Below are positions 42,477 to 47,191 of a stretch of 47,191 nt of DNA, piece by piece. Below the pieces are notes generated by a model. That model did no database searches. It had not been told where the DNA came from and saw only the letters and a list, made by a program, of their open reading frames with translations. The DNA lies in contig NZ_LRTR01000506.1 in NCBI RefSeq assembly GCF_001550375.1, positions 1 through 47,191 on the forward strand, given 5' to 3'. The stretch's first letter is position 1. Each line of letters opens with the position of its first letter. The stretch comes from Streptomyces europaeiscabiei. GTDB lineage: Bacteria; Actinomycetota; Actinomycetes; Streptomycetales; Streptomycetaceae. The position numbers and the translations under genes were made by a program.

Positions 42477-43172
42477 ATGGCCGCCGAACTGACCGGACTT
42501 GCCGACGACCGCGCCCTCCTGGGGCGCACCAGCACCGCCGAGCGGGTTTCGGACATCCTCCGGAGCCGGATCGCCGAGGGCTTCTTCCCGCCCGGGACAC
42601 GGCTGTCCGAGGACAGCATCGGCGGCGCCCTCGGCGTCTCCCGCAACACCCTCCGCGAGGCGTTCCGCCTGCTCACCCATGAACGACTCCTCGTCCACGA
42701 GCTGAACCGCGGTGTCTTCGTGCGGGTGCTGACCGTCGAGGACGTCGAGGACATCTACCGCACCCGCCGCCTCGTCGAATGCGCCGTCGTACGCGGCCTC
42801 GGGGCCCCGCCGTACGGCCTCGGCGGGCTCACCGAAGCCGTCGCGGAAGGGCAGCGGGAGGCCCGTGAAGGTGACTGGAAAGGTGTCTCCACCGCCAACA
42901 TCCACTTCCACCGCGAACTGGTCGCCCTCGCCGGCAGCGCCCGCACCGACGAGCTGATGCGCAGTGTCTTCGCCGAACTCCGGCTGGCGTTCCACGTGGT
43001 GGACAATCCACGCAAGTTGTACGAGCCGTATCTGGCGCGGAATCTCCTCATCCTGCAGACGCTGCAGCAGGGGGACCGGGACGAGGCCGAGCGGTTGCTG
43101 GCGGACTACCTCGACGATTCGCTGAAGAACCTGGTGGACGTGTACGGGCGACGGGTCGCCGACGTCCCCTGA
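42477..43172 (+). CDS. GntR family regulator, FadR/FCD subfamily
   Basis: A 231-aa regulator with an N-terminal winged helix (about 18-85: ERVSDILRSRIAEGFFPPGT, LGVSRNTLREAFRLLTHERL) and a C-terminal all-helical FCD ligand domain with the metal-binding histidine/aspartate pattern (STANIHFHRELVALAGS, near residue 145). FadR-type repressors with an FCD domain usually sense carboxylic acids; 5-oxoproline, D-glutamate or a related acid is the likely effector here. It is divergent from the pxp operon, and a perfect palindrome lies between. No clear Shine-Dalgarno precedes ATG 42477. Two TTGTCTC direct repeats (42441, 42452) lie in its own upstream region. Confidence 0.93.
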   Translation: MAAELTGLADDRALLGRTSTAERVSDILRSRIAEGFFPPGTRLSEDSIGGALGVSRNTLREAFRLLTHERLLVHELNRGVFVRVLTVEDVEDIYRTRRLVECAVVRGLGAPPYGLGGLTEAVAEGQREAREGDWKGVSTANIHFHRELVALAGSARTDELMRSVFAELRLAFHVVDNPRKLYEPYLARNLLILQTLQQGDRDEAERLLADYLDDSLKNLVDVYGRRVADVP

Positions 43173-43243
43173 GACGCCGTGCCCGGCCCCGCCCGGCGGA
43201 ACGATTTGGGTCGTTGTCGGACCCAGGACCTAGTCTGTGCACC

Positions 43244-44767
43244 GTGACTTCACCCGCATCGACGGACCGTGTTCCGCCGCAGCTCGGCGCGGGGCCGCGC
43301 CCAGCGCCGGGCCCGGCCGCCGACGAGGGACTGGCGCGGCGGCTGCGCGCGCTCGCCTGCACCGCGCCGCTGCACGACCTGGACGCGCGCAAGGCGAACC
43401 TCGCCGGTGAGTACTCGGTGTACGGCATGGCGGAGGTCGCCCTTTCCGCCATCGACCTGGTCACACTGAACATGGACTTCGACACGGGCGCGGACCACGA
43501 CCAGGTCGTCGCCCGCCTCATCCCGCGCATCGCGGCCCAGGCCCCGCACCGACCCGTCGAGGAACACGAGCGGGTGGCCCGCTGGGTCCTGGAGAACCTG
43601 ATCAACGTCGGCAGTGTCGACCGCGGCTTCCGGGCCGTGTACGGGACGTTCGCGCCCGACGGCACCTATGTCCGCCGCGACTACGACTTCAAGCTGATCG
43701 AGGAGGTCCCCGGCTACGGGGGCGGCGTCTACCTCCGTACGACCGACGAGGCCGTCAACGTCCTCGTGGGTGCCCTCGACACCGATGTCACCAGCGCCCA
43801 GATCGCCGCCGAGGTCAAGCTGGAGGTCCTGATCAGCCGGGGCCGGCTCGCCGACGCGCAGCTCGCCGCCGAGCAGGCGCGCTACCGGACCGTGCAGTAC
43901 TCGGAGACGCTGCGCAGGGCGCTGGACGCCACCCGGCGCAACGTCCGCGCGGTCGACTGGCTCCAGACCGTGCCCGACATGATCGCCGAGGCGCTCGACC
44001 ACGTCGCCGACCGCTACCGCCACGAGAACGCGATCCTCACCAACATCCGCAAGGCCCGCGACGAGTCCGAGGAGCCCGAGCACAAGCGGCGCGCCGCGGA
44101 GCTTGTCGACATCGTCAAGGACTGCATCCGACGGCACACGCAGTTGCAGTCCCGGCTGCTGGAGGCAGGTCCGCTGTTCCGCGCGGAGCAGGACCGGCAG
44201 GCCTTCGCCACACCGATGACGACCTCGGGGACGGATCTCTACGGGCACCTCCTCGCGCCGCTGCTTCCGCTGCCCGTGGAGCAGGCCAGGCGGGTGACCG
44301 ACGCGTTCTTCGCGCGCGGGACGGGGCTGCGTACGCCCGGGTCCGTACGGGTGGGGGACCTCGTCGATCTGCTGTTCACGCCGCCGGTGGAGCGGGAGCA
44401 CCTCGGGGCGGAGATGCCGGAGCCGGATCTGATCGCCACGCCCGACGACAGCCGGTTCAGCGAGGAGCAGTTGGCTGCGGCGAAGGTGCTGCTGGATCTG
44501 CCCGCGGACGCGCCTCGGCGGTTGTCGGGGCTGCTGGCGGAGGCGCGGCTCCAGGATCCGGAACTGCCGTATCTGGTAGCTCTGTTGGCTGTGCACGCCG
44601 CGAGTCCGCCGGTCGGTACGGCTTATCGGCAGGGCGAGGAGAAGCTGTTGTTCGCCGTGGACGACGGGACGGAGCTGGACGATCCCGAGTTCGGCGGGGC
44701 CGATCTGATCGTGGGGATGGCCTTGTTGGATGCGGCGGGGATGGCAGCCGATCGGGAGGCGGCGTGA
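43244..44767 (+). CDS. kleisin (MukF/JetA)-like subunit of an SMC-like complex, putative
   Basis: A 507-aa mostly helical protein. After a disordered Pro/Ala-rich start, residues ~27-150 look like a winged-helix domain (LARRLRALACTAPLHDLD... HERVARWVLENLINVG), then a beta-hairpin wing (VYGTFAPDGTYVRRDYDFKL). Residues ~175-310 are a long helical bundle (SAQIAAEVKLEVLISRGRLA, NAILTNIRKARDESEEPEHK), and a final segment (about 380-507) may be another winged helix. This order and its place as first gene before a winged-helix protein and a P-loop ATPase match MukF/MksF/JetA kleisins; the assignment is by architecture, not clear sequence identity. The GTG at 43244 lacks a ribosome site, and a TAGTCT -10 at 43231-43236 would give a leaderless mRNA. 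Confidence 0.6.
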   Translation: MTSPASTDRVPPQLGAGPRPAPGPAADEGLARRLRALACTAPLHDLDARKANLAGEYSVYGMAEVALSAIDLVTLNMDFDTGADHDQVVARLIPRIAAQAPHRPVEEHERVARWVLENLINVGSVDRGFRAVYGTFAPDGTYVRRDYDFKLIEEVPGYGGGVYLRTTDEAVNVLVGALDTDVTSAQIAAEVKLEVLISRGRLADAQLAAEQARYRTVQYSETLRRALDATRRNVRAVDWLQTVPDMIAEALDHVADRYRHENAILTNIRKARDESEEPEHKRRAAELVDIVKDCIRRHTQLQSRLLEAGPLFRAEQDRQAFATPMTTSGTDLYGHLLAPLLPLPVEQARRVTDAFFARGTGLRTPGSVRVGDLVDLLFTPPVEREHLGAEMPEPDLIATPDDSRFSEEQLAAAKVLLDLPADAPRRLSGLLAEARLQDPELPYLVALLAVHAASPPVGTAYRQGEEKLLFAVDDGTELDDPEFGGADLIVGMALLDAAGMAADREAA

Positions 44768-44833
44768 ACGCTCCGCCGACGGAGCCGGAGAGCCGTCGGT
44801 CGTGTGTCGGCTGCGGGTCGTCCGTGACTGATC

Positions 44834-44855
44834 GCGCAGTTCCCCGCGCCCCTGA
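44834..44855 (+). repeat. half copy of the AGTTCCCCGCGCCCC element
   Basis: GCGCAGTTCCCCGCGCCCCT (44834-44853) is identical to one arm of the hairpin element at 10833-10870, but the complementary arm is missing. It lies in the 133-bp gap between the first two genes of the SMC-like cassette. Confidence 0.75.
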
Positions 44856-44900
44856 CCCTGCCGTCCCGCCCTCTTGCCCTGAGATCAAGGAGTTCCTGCC

Positions 44901-45779
44901 GTGAGTGAGCATGTCGAGTGGAGTGAGCCGGAGACGGCTGCCGCTCCGGTGGCCGCTGCCCTCACTCCCGCCGACGCCGCCGATGCCGCTCGGCTCGTCG
45001 CCTTCGGACTCCAGCCGAAGCTGCAGCCCGCCCGGGACCAGGAGTACGGGGAGCTGCTGCGGCGGTATCGGGAGGATCCGGCGTTCGCCCGGCTCGCCGA
45101 CGCCGTGGCCACCGGGCTGGGGCTGGTCGTGCTGGAGGTGTCGCCGCGGGCGGGGATGGCGGTGACGGCGGCCGAGGACTCGGTGTTCGCCGTCCGGATG
45201 GGCGACTACGCGCGGCGGACGTCCGCGGACTCGGTGGACCGGTTCCTGCACGGTCTGGCGCATCTCGCGGTGGCCGCGATGGCGTTTCCGCGGCCGGAGG
45301 ACCTCGCGGACGACGGATACATCGGGCGCGTGTCGGTCAACGGGGTCGACGCCTTCGTACGGCAGGCCTGCCGGCGGCTGGAGGAGCGGGCCGAGGAGCA
45401 GGGGGAGAACACCGACCCGGCGACCGACGCGCCGAGCCTGGAGTCGGCCTGGCGGATCTGGGCCAGACGCAGCTCCACCGGGGCCACCAAGGACGCGCGC
45501 CGACTGGCCGGGTCCACCACCGGCATCATCGGCAAGGCGGTGGGCTTCCTGACCGACTCGGGGTTCCTGCAGCGCACCGGGGACGACAACGGCGGTACGT
45601 ATCGGACGACCGCGCGTTATCAGCTCCAGGTACGGGACATGGCGGGCAGCGCCGCGATGGCCGAACTGCTGGAGCTGGGCATCGTGCCGGTCACCGACGG
45701 CTCGGCCACGCTGCTGCCCGCCGAGGAGAGCGACGATCTGGAGCTGGTGGCCGACGCCGGCCTGCCGTTCCACTCCTGA
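44901..45779 (+). CDS. MukE/JetB-like winged-helix subunit, putative
   Basis: A 292-aa protein. After a variable start it shows a helical domain (about 25-110, EYGELLRRYREDPAFARLAD; LGLVVLEVSPRAGMAVTAAE) and a winged-helix region near 175-245 (LESAWRIWARRSSTG, STTGIIGKAVGFLTDSGFLQ, then GGTYRTTARYQLQVRDM). MukE, MksE and JetB are small double winged-helix proteins encoded between the kleisin and the SMC gene, as here. The GTG at 44901 has AAGGAG 8 nt upstream. The family link is by size, fold pattern and position. Confidence 0.6.
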   Translation: MSEHVEWSEPETAAAPVAAALTPADAADAARLVAFGLQPKLQPARDQEYGELLRRYREDPAFARLADAVATGLGLVVLEVSPRAGMAVTAAEDSVFAVRMGDYARRTSADSVDRFLHGLAHLAVAAMAFPRPEDLADDGYIGRVSVNGVDAFVRQACRRLEERAEEQGENTDPATDAPSLESAWRIWARRSSTGATKDARRLAGSTTGIIGKAVGFLTDSGFLQRTGDDNGGTYRTTARYQLQVRDMAGSAAMAELLELGIVPVTDGSATLLPAEESDDLELVADAGLPFHS

Positions 45780-45878
45780 TCACCACGACCACCCGCACGC
45801 CCCTACGACCACACCCGACGGCCCGCCGTCACGACCGCACCGCACGAACCACCCTTACGACCGCGAAAGTCCGCCGCC

Positions 45879-47191
45879 ATGTACGAGCTGTCCCGGGTCC
45901 GCCTCTACTCCATCGGGCCGGCCGGTGCGCGTTACGCCGACACCGTGCTGGACCTGCGGGGTGTGGGCGAGTACGTGCCCGACCCCGCGCCGCAGCAGGC
46001 GGAGTTCTTCGAGGAGGAGCCGACCGGGCCGCCGCGCCGGCCGGCACCGGCCGGTGTGCTCTTCCTGGAGAACGGCGGCGGCAAGTCGGTCCTGCTCAAG
46101 CTGATCTTCTCGGTGATGCTGCCGGGCCACCGGAACACCCTGGGCGGTGCCAGCTCGGGTGTGCTGCGGAAGTTCCTGCTCGCCGACGACTGCGGGCACG
46201 TCGCACTGGAGTGGCAGCACACGCTGACCGGTGAATGCGTCGTCGTGGGCAAGGCGAGCGAGTGGCGGGGGCGGCAGGTCTCCAACGACCCGAGGAAGTT
46301 CGCCGAGGCCTGGTACTCCTTCCGGCCCGGTCCGGGGCTGAGCCTCGACAACCTGCCCGTGGCCGAGTCCACCGCCGTGCGGCCGCCCGTCGAGGGCGCG
46401 TCCGGCGCGCAGGGCCGGCGGCGGACCATGAAGGGCTTCCGGGACGCCATCACCGAGGCGGGCAAGGCGTATCCGCACATCGAAGTGCACTGGGAGGAGA
46501 TCCACGACCGTTGGAACGAGCATCTGACGGACCTCGGTCTCGACCCGGAACTCTTCCGCTACCAGCGGGAGATGAACTCCGACGAGGGCGAGGCCGCCGG
46601 ACTGTTCGCGGTGAAGAAGGACTCCGACTTCACCGATCTGCTGCTGAGGGCCGTCACCGACACACGTGACACGGACGGCCTGGCCGACCTGGTCGGCGGG
46701 TTCGGCGACAAGCTCGGGCGGCGGGCCGAGTTGATCGCCGAACGGGACTTCACCGCCGGATCCGTTGATCTGCTGGGCCGGATCGTCGAGTCCGCCGAGG
46801 GACGGTCACGGGCACGGGACATCCACGCGGGCGCCGAGCGGCGCACCCGCACCCTGGCCCGACGTCTTTCGGCTCGGGCCGCCCGGGAGCGGCTGCGGGG
46901 CACCGATCTCGCCCAGCGGGTCACCGCCGCCGCGTACGCCGTCACCCATTCCGAGGCCGCCCGCGACCGCAGCGCGCTGATCGCGGCCGAACTCGCCTAC
47001 CGGCACGCCTCGTTGGCGCTGGCCGCCGCGGAGAAGTCGGCCGCCGCGCAGAAGCGCGAGCTGGCCGACGCGCGCACCCTGCACTCCGCCTGGCAGGCGG
47101 CCGAGGCCGTGCTCAGGCACCGGACGGCCGCCGACCGCGTGGCACGGGTGGCCACCGCCATCCAGGAGGCCGAACGGGACGCCGCCCCGGC
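45879..47191 (+). CDS. SMC/MukB-like P-loop ATPase, N-terminal part (3' end outside window)
   Basis: The frame stays open from ATG 45879 to the right edge (437 codons seen). The N-terminus MYELSRVRLYSIGPAGARYA is a strand-rich head. The nucleotide loop is VLFLENGGGKSVLLKLIFSV (Walker A NGGGKS, residues 65-70), where the usual first Gly of GxxGxGKS is Leu. Residues ~110-330 complete the head lobe, with ELFRYQREMNSDEGEA as a possible Q-loop/signature-like segment. From about residue 300 an Ala/Arg/Glu-rich stretch with heptad character (RTLARRLSARAARERLRGTD... LALAAAEKSAAAQKREL) begins a coiled coil. This is the layout of MukB/MksB/JetC ATPases. The ATG has no Shine-Dalgarno, and a C-rich unstructured 99-nt spacer precedes it. 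The C-terminal ATPase half and any fourth gene lie outside. Confidence 0.75.
   Translation, partial: MYELSRVRLYSIGPAGARYADTVLDLRGVGEYVPDPAPQQAEFFEEEPTGPPRRPAPAGVLFLENGGGKSVLLKLIFSVMLPGHRNTLGGASSGVLRKFLLADDCGHVALEWQHTLTGECVVVGKASEWRGRQVSNDPRKFAEAWYSFRPGPGLSLDNLPVAESTAVRPPVEGASGAQGRRRTMKGFRDAITEAGKAYPHIEVHWEEIHDRWNEHLTDLGLDPELFRYQREMNSDEGEAAGLFAVKKDSDFTDLLLRAVTDTRDTDGLADLVGGFGDKLGRRAELIAERDFTAGSVDLLGRIVESAEGRSRARDIHAGAERRTRTLARRLSARAARERLRGTDLAQRVTAAAYAVTHSEAARDRSALIAAELAYRHASLALAAAEKSAAAQKRELADARTLHSAWQAAEAVLRHRTAADRVARVATAIQEAERDAAP

Overview
The window looks like a piece of a Streptomyces chromosome. It is very GC-rich with strong third-position GC, uses GTG and TTG starts, and carries several Streptomyces signatures: RbpA beside FxsA and a stand-alone polyprenol-phosphate mannosyltransferase, a MocR/YczE pair, a secreted GH18 chitinase behind a DasR-type site, and short GC-rich dispersed palindromes. 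I see no rRNA, tRNA, CRISPR array, transposase or integrase, so it reads as ordinary chromosomal core with a few species-variable points.

Layout. 1-2.7 kb: the 3' end of a ROK-family gene with a degenerate 21-bp repeat insert, a perfect 23-bp terminator hairpin, an NAD(P)-binding epimerase-like gene, and a broken ECF41/SigJ-like sigma factor gene with three separate lesions. 2.8-7.6 kb: an orphan copy of the chitinase-type promoter module, an FMN riboswitch with a terminator-like expression platform, the riboflavin operon ribE-ribM-ribBA-ribH, then hisE-hisG. 7.7-12.8 kb: a PH-domain membrane protein, a multi-hairpin leader, two CNNM/CBS membrane proteins and a CbbX/EccA-like AAA+ ATPase. 13.3-18 kb: uridine kinase-like NTPase, secreted C39-like peptidase, tiny membrane protein, TetR regulator, chitinase. 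18-25.5 kb: acyl-CoA dehydrogenase carrying an intragenic palindromic repeat, two small conserved-looking unknowns, an Lrp regulator, an amidohydrolase, a long structured non-coding stretch, the mannosyltransferase, FxsA and RbpA (with a textbook sigma-R promoter). 25.7-30.3 kb: MFS protein, glycerophosphodiester phosphodiesterase, YczE-like protein, divergent MocR regulator. 30.4-37.8 kb: an FtsK-like ATPase without the Walker A lysine plus a 64-aa membrane partner, ankyrin protein, a 19-codon candidate leader ORF, HEAT-like protein, and a coupled glycosyltransferase-glycosyltransferase-SGNH hydrolase trio. 37.8-43.2 kb: a five-gene 5-oxoproline/D-glutamate operon (MFS transporter, DUF1445 hydro-lyase, pxpA, pxpB, pxpC) facing a FadR-type GntR regulator across a perfect 19-bp palindrome. 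43.2-47.2 kb: a three-gene cassette laid out like MukF-MukE-MukB, whose third gene, a P-loop SMC-like ATPase, runs off the window.

How the parts work together. The rib genes make riboflavin from GTP and ribulose-5-phosphate under FMN control, with RibM as a flavin uptake protein. The pxp operon should import and open 5-oxoproline to glutamate, with the DUF1445 protein bringing D-glutamate into the same route. The best candidate for an undescribed system is the kleisin-like/winged-helix/SMC-like cassette at the right edge. The FtsK-like ATPase without its Walker lysine, the two multi-hairpin leaders, and the chitinase-type promoter in front of a dead sigma factor gene also deserve a second look.
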